Shown here one piece after another: positions 8,331 to 17,056 of a DNA stretch of 64,000 nucleotides. Position numbers and translations under genes: made by a program. Position 1 is the first letter of the stretch, and every line of letters begins with the position of its first letter. The notes below the pieces were generated by a model. The model did no database searches and was not told the origin of the DNA. It saw only the letters and a list, made by a program, of their open reading frames with translations. The stretch is from Afipia sp. OHSU_II-C1 (GTDB taxonomy: Bacteria > Pseudomonadota > Alphaproteobacteria > Rhizobiales > Xanthobacteraceae). The stretch spans positions 62,001 through 126,000 of the forward strand of contig NZ_APJI01000005.1 of NCBI RefSeq assembly GCF_000497575.1. Reading direction: 5' to 3'.

Positions 8331-9641
8331 TCACACGTGCTCATAGACGGTGCGTCCGTCAACGATGGTGCGCGCGACACGGCCGGTGAAGCGAGCTTCG
8401 TCGAACGGAGTATTCTTGCACTGCGATTTCAGGTCTGCCGGATCGAGCACCCAGGGCGTGTCGAGATCGATCACGATCACGTCGGCGGGCGCGCCGGGCC
8501 GCAGCGAGCCGCCGGGCAGGCCAAGCAGTTCGGCGGGGCGGGTGGACATGGCGCGGATGAGCGTCTTGAGCTCGATGTCGCCGGAGTGAACGAGGCGCAG
8601 TCCAGCAGACAGCATGGTTTCGAGACCGATCGCGCCGGCGGCAGCTTCGGCGAACGGCAGACGCTTGACCTCGACGTCCTGCGGATTGTGGTCCGACATG
8701 ATGACGTCAATCAGCCCGGATGCGAGGGCCGCCACCAGTGCCATGCGATCCTGTTCGGTGCGCAGCGGCGGCGACAGCTTCAGGAAGGTGCGGTAGGGAC
8801 CGATGTCGTTCTCGTTTAGCGTCAGGTGATTGATCGAGGCCGATGCGCTGACGTTCAGGCCAGCATCCTTGGCGCGTTTGAGGATATCCAGGGAGTCGGT
8901 GCAGGTCAGCGAAGCGGCGTGATAGCGCCCGCCGGTCAGCGCGACGAGGCGCATGTCGCGCTCCAGCACGACGGCCTCGGACGCATTCGGGATTCCGAAC
9001 AGGCCGAGCCGTGACGCGAGTTCGCCTTCGTTCATGACGCCTTCGCCGACGAGGTCCGGGTCTTCGGTGTGCTGCACGATCAGCGCATCGAAATCGCGGG
9101 CGTAGGTCAGCGCGCGGCGCATCACCAGCGCATTCATCACGCTCTTGTCGCCATCGGTGAAAGCGACCGCGCCTGCCGCCTTGAGCAGGCCTATCTCGGT
9201 CATCTCATGGCCCTTCATGCCCTTGGTCAGTGCGGCCATGGGATGAATGTTGACAATGGCGGTGTCGCGAGCGCGGCGGAGAATGAAATCCACGGTCGCG
9301 GAGTTGTCGATCACCGGATTGGTGTCGGGCTGGCAGACAATGGTGGTAATGCCGCCTGCGGCAGCCGCGAGGCTCGCCGAGGCAAAGGTCTCGCGATGGC
9401 CGGCGCCGGGTTCCCCGACGAAGGCGCGCATGTCGACCAGGCCGGGGGCGACCACCTTGCCGGCGCAATTAATAATGTCTGTGCCTTCGGGAACGCCCGC
9501 TGCGCCTATGCCGCGGCGCGCGTCGCGGATCATGCCGTCGGCAATCAGCACGTCACCGGGACCGTCGAGATCGCGGGAAGGATCGATCATGCGGGCGTTG
9601 GCGAGCAGGATGGGGCGTCGATCTGTGCGCATGTGCTTCAC
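8331..9641 (-). CDS. pyrC': Dihydroorotase-like protein lacking metal ligands (PyrC')
   Basis: 436-residue amidohydrolase-fold protein aligned over its whole length with class I dihydroorotases ([11 protein letters not shown]..., [42 protein letters not shown]). The catalytic signature is broken. The D-x-H-x-H metal motif reads D70-M-R72-A-F74, the following substrate arginine is G76, and the second-metal histidine of the QHVST segment is replaced (ASLTC). By analogy with PyrC' of pseudomonads, which is required for assembly of dodecameric aspartate transcarbamoylase, it probably acts as a non-catalytic partner of the adjacent PyrB. It starts with GTG overlapping the pyrB stop by four bases; the ATG at 9632 is an alternative. 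A catalytic dihydroorotase must be encoded elsewhere. Confidence 0.9.
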   Translation of the reverse strand: MKHMRTDRRPILLANARMIDPSRDLDGPGDVLIADGMIRDARRGIGAAGVPEGTDIINCAGKVVAPGLVDMRAFVGEPGAGHRETFASASLAAAAGGITTIVCQPDTNPVIDNSATVDFILRRARDTAIVNIHPMAALTKGMKGHEMTEIGLLKAAGAVAFTDGDKSVMNALVMRRALTYARDFDALIVQHTEDPDLVGEGVMNEGELASRLGLFGIPNASEAVVLERDMRLVALTGGRYHAASLTCTDSLDILKRAKDAGLNVSASASINHLTLNENDIGPYRTFLKLSPPLRTEQDRMALVAALASGLIDVIMSDHNPQDVEVKRLPFAEAAAGAIGLETMLSAGLRLVHSGDIELKTLIRAMSTRPAELLGLPGGSLRPGAPADVIVIDLDTPWVLDPADLKSQCKNTPFDEARFTGRVARTIVDGRTVYEHV

Positions 9642-10591
9642 GCGTTAGGCAGGTTGCGAGCCAGTGCTTCGAGCACTGCCATGCGCACCGCCACACCCAT
9701 TTCGACCTGTTCGCGGATCAGCGACTGCGCACCGTCCGCCACAATGGAGTCGATCTCGACTCCGCGGTTCATCGGCCCCGGATGCATCACCAGCGCGTCC
9801 GGCTTGGCATAGGCGAGCTTCTTCTGGTCGAGGCCGTAATAATGGAAGTATTCCTGACTCGAGGGAATGAACGAGCCGTTCATGCGCTCGCGTTGCAGCC
9901 GCAGCATCATCACGATGTCCGCGCCTTCGAGGCCTTCGCGCATATCGCGCGCGACCTCGACACCCATGCGCTCGATGCCGGGCGGCAGCAGCGTGGAGGG
10001 CGCAACCACGCGGACGCGCGCGCCCATGGCGTTGAGCAGGATGATGTTGGAGCGGGCAACCCGCGAATGCAGGACGTCGCCGCAGATGGCGACCAGCAGA
10101 CCTTCGAGCCGGCCCTTGTTGCGGCGGATGGTCAGCGCGTCGAGCAGCGCCTGAGTGGGGTGTTCGTGCGCGCCGTCGCCGGCATTGATGACCGAGCCGT
10201 CGACTTTCTGGGCGAGCAGTTCCACTGCGCCTGACGCATGATGGCGCACCACCAGAATGTCCGGATGCATGGCGTTGAGTGTCACCGCCGTGTCCATCAG
10301 CGTCTCGCCCTTGCGGATCGAGGACGACGAGACCGACATGTTCATGACGTCCGCGCCGAGCCGTTTGCCCGCGATTTCGAACGAGGACTGGGTGCGGGTG
10401 GAGGCTTCGAAGAACAGGTTGACCTGGGTGCGGCCGCGCAGATTGGTGCGCTTTTTATCGACCTGCCGGTTCAGTTCGACGAATTCTTCGGAAAGGTCCA
10501 GAAGGCCGCTGATGTCGGCCGCGGAAAGGCCCTCGATGCCCAGCAAATGCCGGTGTCCGAGGACGAAAGTCGATTTTGATGCAGTTGTCAT
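9638..10591 (-). CDS. pyrB: Aspartate carbamoyltransferase catalytic subunit
   Basis: 317-residue enzyme that condenses carbamoyl phosphate with aspartate, the first committed step of pyrimidine synthesis. The carbamoyl-phosphate loop [13 protein letters not shown] is near residue 50, [11 protein letters not shown] near residue 137, the [13 protein letters not shown] loop near residue 80, and the aspartate-domain segment LQRERMNG followed by [11 protein letters not shown] near the C-terminus. I chose the ATG at 10591 (MTTASKSTF), because the longer reading from a TTG at 10630 adds 13 residues with no family match. No regulatory PyrI subunit is in the window; the PyrC'-like partner follows with a four-base overlap. 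Confidence 0.97.
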   Translation of the reverse strand: MTTASKSTFVLGHRHLLGIEGLSAADISGLLDLSEEFVELNRQVDKKRTNLRGRTQVNLFFEASTRTQSSFEIAGKRLGADVMNMSVSSSSIRKGETLMDTAVTLNAMHPDILVVRHHASGAVELLAQKVDGSVINAGDGAHEHPTQALLDALTIRRNKGRLEGLLVAICGDVLHSRVARSNIILLNAMGARVRVVAPSTLLPPGIERMGVEVARDMREGLEGADIVMMLRLQRERMNGSFIPSSQEYFHYYGLDQKKLAYAKPDALVMHPGPMNRGVEIDSIVADGAQSLIREQVEMGVAVRMAVLEALARNLPNA

Positions 10592-10736
10592 TAAAGCAAG
10601 AGCTATAGGCAGAGTTGCCCGGCGGAGCAAGGCGGATTCGGCCTCTGAGAAGTTTTCCCCCGCTGATGTCCGGGCAGGGTAAACGGCTCGAAAGCATGCT
10701 GCGGAGCATTGCTTCTATCGTATTTTCGCCGTCGTG

Positions 10737-10753
10737 GCCGGGCTCGACCCGGC
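10737..10753. repeat. REP-like palindrome
   Basis: GCCGGG-N5-CCCGGC in the context CGTCGTGGCCGGGCTCGACC matches the dispersed palindromes common in Bradyrhizobium-type genomes (GCCGGGCTTGACCCGGC). It lies in the divergent gap between pyrB and the VanX-like gene. A related element is at 30438-30452. Confidence 0.55.
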
Positions 10754-10776
10754 GGCATAATAACGGACGCCGGGTC

Positions 10777-11520
10777 ATGAGACTTACAACTGCAATCCTG
10801 CTGGGCGGCCTTGGGGTGTCTGCGGCGGCGGCTCAGCCGTTGCCTGCGGATTTTGTCTATCTGCGCGATGTCGATCCGACCATTGTTCAGGACATGCGCT
10901 ATGCGACGGCCAACAATTTTGTCGGGCGCGTGCTGAACGGCTACGAGGCGGGCGAGTGCATTGTCACCCGCAGCGTCGGCGCCGCGCTGAAGCGTGTGCA
11001 GCAGGATCTGAAGCCGCTCGGGCTGTCGCTCAAGGTGTACGACTGCTATCGCCCGCAGCGCGCGGTGGACGACATGTATGCGTGGGCGCAGGACGGCCAG
11101 GAGACACCGGCGCAGCGCCGTTACAATCCGAAAATGCGCAAGGCCGATCTGTTCGAGCTTGGCTACATCGCCAGACATTCAGGACATTCGACCGGCAAGG
11201 CGGTGGATCTCACGCTGGTGCAATTGCCTGCGACAAGGGTCGCGCCGTTCGATCCGAAGGGCGATTATGCCGATTGCACCGGACCGCAAAATCTTCGCGC
11301 GCCTGACAGCAGCGTCGACATGGGCACCGGGTACGATTGTTCTGACGAGAAGGCGCATACCGGCTCGAAGGCGATCACGGCGCAGCAGCGCAGGTGGCGT
11401 GAAACGCTGGTCAGCGCGATGGCGAAGCAGGGATTTGCGAATTTCCGGCTGGAGTGGTGGCACTTTTCGCTGCCGGGTCCGGGAAATACCGCGTTCGATT
11501 TTCCAGTGGCGAAACGATAG
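10777..11520 (+). CDS. Secreted D-Ala-D-Ala dipeptidase (VanX/DdpX-like, peptidase M15D)
   Basis: 247-residue zinc peptidase. A signal peptide is evident (MRLTTAILLGGLGVSAAAAQ, cleaved near residue 22). The M15D motifs follow: YDCYRPQRAV with the transition-state arginine, SGHSTGKAVDLTL (zinc ligands His and Asp in SxHxxGxAxD), and EWWHF near the C-terminus (catalytic Glu and third zinc ligand His). Family members hydrolyse D-Ala-D-Ala; outside glycopeptide-resistance clusters they mostly serve periplasmic peptidoglycan-dipeptide recycling. There are no vanH/vanA neighbours here, so a resistance role is not suggested. Earlier in-frame starts back to 10615 would bury the signal peptide, so the ATG at 10777 is preferred. 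Confidence 0.93.
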   Translation: MRLTTAILLGGLGVSAAAAQPLPADFVYLRDVDPTIVQDMRYATANNFVGRVLNGYEAGECIVTRSVGAALKRVQQDLKPLGLSLKVYDCYRPQRAVDDMYAWAQDGQETPAQRRYNPKMRKADLFELGYIARHSGHSTGKAVDLTLVQLPATRVAPFDPKGDYADCTGPQNLRAPDSSVDMGTGYDCSDEKAHTGSKAITAQQRRWRETLVSAMAKQGFANFRLEWWHFSLPGPGNTAFDFPVAKR

Positions 11521-11601
11521 TCGCCTTGAATTTCAGTCCGCCGAGCATAGCTTCGTCACATGAGCGCACGACCCGGCGCGCCAATGCAGAAAGGCCTCGT
11601 C

Positions 11602-11871
11602 ATGAGCAGGGGCGCTATTGCAGTCACGACCGTTCTTCTGGCCATTCTCGCAGCCACGATATGGTGGGCGTGGCAGGGCTGGGTTGCACATTCCGATGTG
11701 CAGATGTCGATCCATGGCTACATCGCCATGGGACTGGGGATTTTCTTCTCGCTTCTGATCGGTTTTGGCCTGATGGCTTTGACGTTCTATTCAAGCCGTC
11801 GCGGTTATGACGATCTTCCGCAGGCGAAAGAGCCCTCCAGCAAAGAACCGGCCCCGCACAATATTCCGTAA
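11602..11871 (+). CDS. Small two-helix membrane protein of unknown function
   Basis: 89 residues with two transmembrane helices (about residues 5-25 and 40-62) separated by a short polar loop containing HGYIAMGLGIFFSLL, then a cytoplasmic tail of about 25 residues rich in proline and charged residues. From memory, proteins with the HGYIAMTLGxxFSLxxGxGLMALxFYSSRxGYD pattern are common in Bradyrhizobiaceae, without known function. I chose the ATG at 11602; ATGs at 11560 and 11584 are in frame but add non-conserved-looking residues. It stands alone between the VanX-like gene and aidB. Confidence 0.75.
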   Translation: MSRGAIAVTTVLLAILAATIWWAWQGWVAHSDVQMSIHGYIAMGLGIFFSLLIGFGLMALTFYSSRRGYDDLPQAKEPSSKEPAPHNIP

Positions 11872-11935
11872 CAGGATGGCGTGAAACGCGCCGCGTTCCG
11901 GTGTAACCTGTTGTTCTCAACTGCGAGAACGACAC

Positions 11936-13585
11936 ATGACGCAATCGATCCTGTCCGCCACAACCGAAGTCTTCAACCAGTCGCCGCCGTTCGAGGACGT
12001 CGATCTGTATTCGCTTGATCGCCCGCTTGCGGAAGCGGTTGCGGCGAACGGCGGTGAGGGTGTCGCGGCGGAGCTTGCCGATTTCGGCAAGCACTGGGGC
12101 TCGGCGGCGATGGCGCAGCGTGGCCGCATCGCCAACGAAAACACACCGAAGCTCAAAACCTTCGATGCGCGCGGCTTCCGCCGAGACGAGGTCGAGTTTC
12201 ATCCGGCCTATCATGAACTGATGGCGCACAGCGCCCACGCCGGCATTCACAACTCGACCTGGAACGCGAATGGCGAGACCGCGGGCGGAGCGTCCGAGGT
12301 CGTACGCGGCGCAAAGTTCTTCATCGCCTCGCAGGTCGAGACCGGGCATTTATGCCCGATCACCATGACCCGCGCGGCAGTCGGCGCGCTGGCGGTCGAT
12401 CCGGCGCTACGCGCAAAGGTGATGCCGGTGCTCGGCACCCGCAGCTACGATCCCTCATTCGCCCCGTGGTGGACCAAGCGCGGCATGACCATGGGTATGG
12501 GCATGACCGAAAAGCAGGGCGGCACAGATGTGCGCGCGAACATCACGCGGGCGGTGCGTGACGGCGACGCCTATCGCATCACCGGGCACAAGTGGTTCAT
12601 GTCGGCGCCGATGTGTGATGCATTCCTCGTGCTGGCGCAGACGAAAGGCGGGCTGACCTGTTTCTTCATGCCGCGCTTCGCGCCGGACGGTTCGGTCAAC
12701 GGCATTCACTTCCAGCGCCTGAAGGACAAACTCGGCAACCGCTCCAATGCCTCGTCAGAGGTGGTGTTCGAGAACGCCTACGCGTTGCGCCTTGGTGAAG
12801 AGGGGCGCGGCGTGCCGACGATCATCCAGATGGTGTCGCTGACGAGGCAGGATTGTTCGCTGGCCTCCGCAGGCCTGATGCGCTCGGGCTTGGCGCATGC
12901 GCTTCACCACGCCCGCCATCGCAGCGTGTTCCAGAAGCATCTTGCGGATCAGCCACTGATGCGCAGCGTGCTCGCCGACATGGCGTTGCATGTGGAAGCG
13001 TCGACCGCGCTGGTGATGCGGCTGTGCCGGTCGTTCGACCGCGCGCCGTCGGACAAGGCGGAAGCGGCTTACATGCGTCTGCTGACGCCGGTGGTGAAAT
13101 ACTGGACCTGCAAGAGCGCGCCGGGCTTTCTCTACGAGGCGATGGAATGCCTTGGCGGCAACGGCTACGTCGAGGAGGGCATTCTGGCGCGGCACTACCG
13201 CGAGTCGCCGGTCAACGCGATCTGGGAAGGCTCCGGCAATGTGATGTGCCTCGATGTGCTGCGTGCACTGTCGCGCGAGGCTGACGCCGCGGCGGACGTG
13301 CTGCGCGGTCTCGTCGACCAGACCAAGGGACTGCCGGGTGTGGTCGGAGCGGTCGGCTTCATCGCGAAGTCGTTTCGTCAGCCCGACGCAGAGCGTGTTG
13401 CGCGGCTCGCCGTGGAAACGCTTGCCCTCGTCGCCGCAACCGCCGCGCTCAACGAGATATCGCCGAAGCATGCCGAACTGTTCGCGAGAACGCGGCTCGA
13501 TGCAAATCACGGCAATCTCTATGGTGCGGTCGATCTTGCCGCGGATGATATTCGCGGGCTGCTGGATCGCGCATTGCCGGCGTGA
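11936..13585 (+). CDS. aidB: AidB-like acyl-CoA dehydrogenase (alkylation response)
   Basis: 549-residue flavoprotein that matches E. coli AidB along its length: VFNQSPPFEDVDLY at the N-terminus, TGHLCPITMTRA, GMGMTEKQGGTDVRANITRA (FAD contact), GHKWFMSAPMCDAFLVLAQT, LKDKLGNRSNASSEVVFENA, and ESPVNAIWEGSGNVMCLDVLRAL. AidB belongs to the acyl-CoA dehydrogenase superfamily, binds DNA non-specifically and is part of the adaptive response to alkylation in E. coli. The catalytic role is uncertain, and homologues are sometimes annotated isovaleryl-CoA dehydrogenase. No ada or alkB neighbour is present here. Confidence 0.9.
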   Translation: MTQSILSATTEVFNQSPPFEDVDLYSLDRPLAEAVAANGGEGVAAELADFGKHWGSAAMAQRGRIANENTPKLKTFDARGFRRDEVEFHPAYHELMAHSAHAGIHNSTWNANGETAGGASEVVRGAKFFIASQVETGHLCPITMTRAAVGALAVDPALRAKVMPVLGTRSYDPSFAPWWTKRGMTMGMGMTEKQGGTDVRANITRAVRDGDAYRITGHKWFMSAPMCDAFLVLAQTKGGLTCFFMPRFAPDGSVNGIHFQRLKDKLGNRSNASSEVVFENAYALRLGEEGRGVPTIIQMVSLTRQDCSLASAGLMRSGLAHALHHARHRSVFQKHLADQPLMRSVLADMALHVEASTALVMRLCRSFDRAPSDKAEAAYMRLLTPVVKYWTCKSAPGFLYEAMECLGGNGYVEEGILARHYRESPVNAIWEGSGNVMCLDVLRALSREADAAADVLRGLVDQTKGLPGVVGAVGFIAKSFRQPDAERVARLAVETLALVAATAALNEISPKHAELFARTRLDANHGNLYGAVDLAADDIRGLLDRALPA

Positions 13586-13710
13586 CGATGGGCGATCAAA
13601 ATTCCGCTCACCGGATTCCAGGCTGATTGCCCTCGTTTCGCGCGCAATGGCGGAATGGATCATTAATGACTGGCCGTCAAAATCCGCCCAAATAGGCTGG
13701 AGACCGGACC

Positions 13711-14493
13711 ATGACTGCTGCTGAAAGCCCTGCTGACGCTGCCCCTGTGTCGCCGCCGGGCAAAAGCCGCGAGCCGCGAGTCTGGAAGTTCATCGGCACC
13801 AGCCTTTGGGGCGTCGCCCTGTTTGGCGCGATGTTCGCCGGGCAGGTTGCTGTGGTCGCCTATTTCCTCGTTATGAGCGGCGAGCTCATGGACACCGGCG
13901 CCATGACGGCCCTGCTCACGAACGGGCGGATCATTTCGCTCTCGGTGATTATGGGGTTGCCGGCCATCCTTGCGATGCTGTGGCTCGCGACGCGACTGTC
14001 GCGGACACCGTTCGCCGACTATCTGGCGCTGCGCTGGCCATCGTGGCGCATGCTCGCGGCAGGCGTCGCGAGCATGGTGCTGCTGATGGTCGCGTGGGAA
14101 GTCATCAGCCGCGTGGCGGGACGCGAATCTTCACCGGGCTTCATGATCGATGTCCTGAAAACAGCACGGGCCGATGGTGCGCTGTGGCTGCTGGTTTTCG
14201 CGTTCTGCGTGGCGGCGCCGATTGTCGAGGAGTTCTTCGCGCGCGGATTTCTCTATCGCGGCTGGTCGGAATCGGTTCTGCGTCCCGCAGGTGCGATCCT
14301 GCTGTCATCGGCGGTTTGGACGATGATGCACCTGCAATACAACTGGTTCTTTCTGGCGCAGGTGTTCTCTATCGGGTTGCTGCTCGGATATCTGCGCTAT
14401 CGCAGCAACTCGACGTGGCTCACCGTGATCCTACACGGTCTCAACAATCTTGCCGCGACCATCCAGACCATCTGGCTGGCGAACAATCCCTGA
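13711..14493 (+). CDS. CPBP-family intramembrane protease
   Basis: 260-residue polytopic membrane protein (six to seven hydrophobic segments) of the CPBP/CAAX-protease (Abi) family. The three motifs are present: EEFFARGFLYRG near residue 173 (EExxxR, catalytic glutamates), MMHLQYN near residue 208 (FxxxH-type) and VILHGLNN near residue 240 (HxxxN-type). Bacterial members are glutamic intramembrane endopeptidases; the substrate here is unknown. The first 25 residues are a proline-rich cytoplasmic extension. Confidence 0.9.
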   Translation: MTAAESPADAAPVSPPGKSREPRVWKFIGTSLWGVALFGAMFAGQVAVVAYFLVMSGELMDTGAMTALLTNGRIISLSVIMGLPAILAMLWLATRLSRTPFADYLALRWPSWRMLAAGVASMVLLMVAWEVISRVAGRESSPGFMIDVLKTARADGALWLLVFAFCVAAPIVEEFFARGFLYRGWSESVLRPAGAILLSSAVWTMMHLQYNWFFLAQVFSIGLLLGYLRYRSNSTWLTVILHGLNNLAATIQTIWLANNP

Positions 14494-14497
14494 AGCT

Positions 14498-15424
14498 TTA
14501 AGTCACCAGCGCGATGGCAATTGGCATGGTGACGATGGCTAGGGTTGTCTGCAGTGTCAGGATTTCCGCAACCAGCGCGGCATCGCCACCCATCTGTCGT
14601 GCGAGCACGTAGGCACTCGACGCTGTCGGAACCGACGAGCAGCAGGCGACAATCGCAAGGCTTGTACCAGACAGCCCGAAAGCCAGACCGAGCGATATTG
14701 CGAAGATCGGCATCAGGACAAGTTTCAACACGCACGACAGCAGCGCCGGCGGACCGGGCCGCAGGACGCCCCTGAGTTGAAGTCCCGCGCCGACAACGAG
14801 CAGCCCGAGGGCGAGGGAAGAGCGGCCGAGTGCATCGATGAATTCATCAATCCATGTTGGAAGCTTGAGGCCGATCGGGTTGGCGGCCAGACCAAGCGCG
14901 CAGGCCCAGATGAAGGGGTTTTGCGCGATTGTCAGCAGGATACGCGGCCATGACAGCCGCGTCGGCGCAGCGTAATGCGCCAGCACCCAGACCGACAGGA
15001 CGTTCAGGATGGGAATCATCGCCACCATCGCCACGGAGGCGAGGGTGAGTCCGATATCGCCATACAGATTTCCGGCGACCGCCAGCGCGACGTAGGTCTG
15101 CCACCGGCAGGAACACTGAAAGATCGAGGTGAATGAAGGGCCGCTGACGCTCAGCCGCTTCATGAGGATCGGCCGCAAGGCGAGGCACAACGTTGCCATC
15201 AGCAAAACAGCGATCAGCAGCGCGCCGCCGACACCGAACAGCGGCACTTCTGACAGTTTTGCACGCGCAAGTGTCCGAAAGAGGAGGGCGGGGAACAGCA
15301 CATAATAGACAAGCTGCTCGGTTCCGACCCAATGGGATTCCTCTTTCAGAAGGAGACGGCGCAGCGCAAAGCCCATCACGATCAGCAGAAAGATCGGCAC
15401 GATGGCCGCAACGATCGTCAGCAT
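14498..15424 (-). CDS. AEC-family permease (auxin efflux carrier-like)
   Basis: 308-residue membrane transporter with about ten hydrophobic segments in two inverted halves. The start MLTIVAAIVPIFLLIVMGFALRR and the internal NPFIWACALGLAANPIGLKLP segment are typical of bacterial AEC permeases (PF03547), and the conserved proline/asparagine crossover positions of the family appear in each half. Characterised bacterial members carry malate or other dicarboxylates; the substrate here is not predictable. It is convergent with the CPBP gene, four bases apart, and lies three bases downstream of ruvX on the same strand, so it may be cotranscribed with it. Confidence 0.9.
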   Translation of the reverse strand: MLTIVAAIVPIFLLIVMGFALRRLLLKEESHWVGTEQLVYYVLFPALLFRTLARAKLSEVPLFGVGGALLIAVLLMATLCLALRPILMKRLSVSGPSFTSIFQCSCRWQTYVALAVAGNLYGDIGLTLASVAMVAMIPILNVLSVWVLAHYAAPTRLSWPRILLTIAQNPFIWACALGLAANPIGLKLPTWIDEFIDALGRSSLALGLLVVGAGLQLRGVLRPGPPALLSCVLKLVLMPIFAISLGLAFGLSGTSLAIVACCSSVPTASSAYVLARQMGGDAALVAEILTLQTTLAIVTMPIAIALVT

Positions 15425-15427
15425 TGG

Positions 15428-15934
15428 TCAGTGGTCTCCGGACGCCTTGCGCAATGTCGCGAGCCGGTCCAGCGCGCCTTGCAGAATGAAAATCGCCGCG
15501 TGTTCGTCGATCACCTTCGCGCGTTTCGCGCGGCTCATGTCCATGTCGATCAGTTCGCGCTCGACCGCGACGGTGGACAGCCGCTCGTCCCACAGGCCGA
15601 TGGCAAGCTCGGTGAGTTTCGCGAAATTGCGGGCGAAGGCACGTGTCGATTGCGCGCGCGGGCCTTCGCTGCCGTCCATGTTGATCGGCAGGCCCAGAAC
15701 AAAACCAGCAACGTTGCGCTCGGCGGACAGCTTGAGCAGCCGCGCGGCGTCGGCCGTGAAAGTCTTGCGCTGAATGGTTTCGATGCCGGTCGCGAGTTTA
15801 CGATCCGGGTCGGACACGGCGACGCCGATGGTCTTGGTGCCGAGATCGAGCCCGATCAGGGCTCCTCGTGCGGGCCAGAGCGCGGCGGCTTCGATCAGCG
15901 GCAGGATGGGTGCGGGCATTGCTTCGCTTATCAC
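15428..15934 (-). CDS. ruvX: Putative pre-16S rRNA nuclease / Holliday junction resolvase-like YqgF
   Basis: 168-residue RNase H-fold nuclease of the YqgF/RuvX family, which trims the 5' end of 16S rRNA precursor. Motifs: [17 protein letters not shown] near residue 27 (first catalytic Asp), [21 protein letters not shown] near residue 102, [12 protein letters not shown] near residue 125 (Glu) and [12 protein letters not shown] near residue 146 (Asp). It lies close to the gat genes, a linkage frequent in alphaproteobacteria. An ATG at 15919 is an alternative start. Confidence 0.95.
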   Translation of the reverse strand: MISEAMPAPILPLIEAAALWPARGALIGLDLGTKTIGVAVSDPDRKLATGIETIQRKTFTADAARLLKLSAERNVAGFVLGLPINMDGSEGPRAQSTRAFARNFAKLTELAIGLWDERLSTVAVERELIDMDMSRAKRAKVIDEHAAIFILQGALDRLATLRKASGDH

Positions 15935-15988
15935 GCGAGGAGCTTGCGTTGCAAAGCCTCAGGCAGGAAGTGTCCGGGATCAGCCGGC

Positions 15989-16879
15989 TCAGGCGTTCTG
16001 CTTCACGCGCCGCTTCGGCGCCGTGCCGACCGAGGCCATGAGCGTACGCAGCGCCAGCACCGGAGGAGAAATTTCACCCTTCCGCCAGATCAGCGGCGTG
16101 ACGATCTCGCTTTGGGAGCGGGGGATAGGGTTGCGGCGCACGTGCGTCAGCGGCATGGCATCCAGCACGGCCTCCGGCATCAGGGCAATCCCTGTGCCAG
16201 CCGCGACGCAGGCAACGATCGCATGGTACGAACTCAGATCCAGCACCCGCGAAGTGGTCAGGCTGTCGCGCCTGAGCCAGCGCTGAAGGACGCGGCGATA
16301 GGCGCAGCCGTCCGGGAAGGCGATCAGGCTCTGTCCCTCGGCATCGCGCGCGTTTCTGATCGGCTCGTGGTCGAGACTTGAGATCACCATCAATCGCTCG
16401 CGAAACACGGGCAGATGGGCAAGCGTCCGCGAAGACGGAGGTTCTGCGATAAACGCGGCATCAAGCCGCCGTTCGGTCACCGCATTGACCAGGGCATCGT
16501 TGGTGCCGGTGATCAGTTCGAGGCGCACATCGGGATAGCGGCGGTGAAACTCCGCGAGCACGGCGGGCAAGCGGCTGGCGGTGGTGCTCTCCAGTGAGCC
16601 CAGTTTCAGCAAGCCTTGCGGCGCGGTGCCGGAGACAACATGGCGCGCCTCTTCGGAAAGATCGATCAGCCGCGCGGCATAACCCAGCAACAATTCACCG
16701 CTCGGCGACAGGTGCAGGCGCTGCCGGCTGCGATGAAAAAGCGGAGTGCCTACTGCGGTCTCAAGCTGTTTGATGCGCGTGGTGATGTTGGAAGGAACGC
16801 GGTGCAGTTTCCGAGCCGCCTTGACGATCCCGCCTTCCTCGACAACCGTCTTGAAGATCTGCAGATCGGCGAAGTTCAT
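15989..16879 (-). CDS. LysR-family transcriptional regulator
   Basis: 296 residues. The N-terminal helix-turn-helix (MNFADLQIFKTVVEEGGIVKAARKLH...VPSNITTRIKQLE) is classic LysR, followed by the effector-binding periplasmic-protein-like domain (LKLGSLESTTASRLPAVLAEFHRRYPDV onward). I chose the ATG at 16879; the frame extends to 16915 but adds 12 residues before the HTH. It is divergent from the MFS gene at 17057 and probably regulates it through the inverted repeat at 16919-16935. Confidence 0.93.
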   Translation of the reverse strand: MNFADLQIFKTVVEEGGIVKAARKLHRVPSNITTRIKQLETAVGTPLFHRSRQRLHLSPSGELLLGYAARLIDLSEEARHVVSGTAPQGLLKLGSLESTTASRLPAVLAEFHRRYPDVRLELITGTNDALVNAVTERRLDAAFIAEPPSSRTLAHLPVFRERLMVISSLDHEPIRNARDAEGQSLIAFPDGCAYRRVLQRWLRRDSLTTSRVLDLSSYHAIVACVAAGTGIALMPEAVLDAMPLTHVRRNPIPRSQSEIVTPLIWRKGEISPPVLALRTLMASVGTAPKRRVKQNA

Positions 16880-16918
16880 CGTTCTGTTCTCCGGTGCGAC
16901 TGACAATATTTCCAAATC

Positions 16919-16935
16919 GAGAACAAAGCGTTCTC
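16919..16935. promoter_or_regulatory. Candidate LysR operator
   Basis: A perfect inverted repeat GAGAAC-N5-GTTCTC lies in the divergent promoter between the LysR and MFS genes. Its size and symmetry suit a LysR recognition box. The surrounding DNA is AT-rich. Confidence 0.45.
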
Positions 16936-17056
16936 AATTATTCATTATTCAGGAATTTAAAACCAGCGTACTCTTCTGGGAAACGGATTCAAGCTGCGGC
17001 GTGCGGGAATGTTTCTCTCTTGCCGCCTGCTGCAGACAGCTTCGATCAAGTCCGCC

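Noticed and set aside
10777-11520. Vancomycin-resistance gene vanX
   Set aside because: The enzyme has the M15D motifs but no vanH/vanA/vanRS neighbours and carries a signal peptide; a recycling dipeptidase is more likely.
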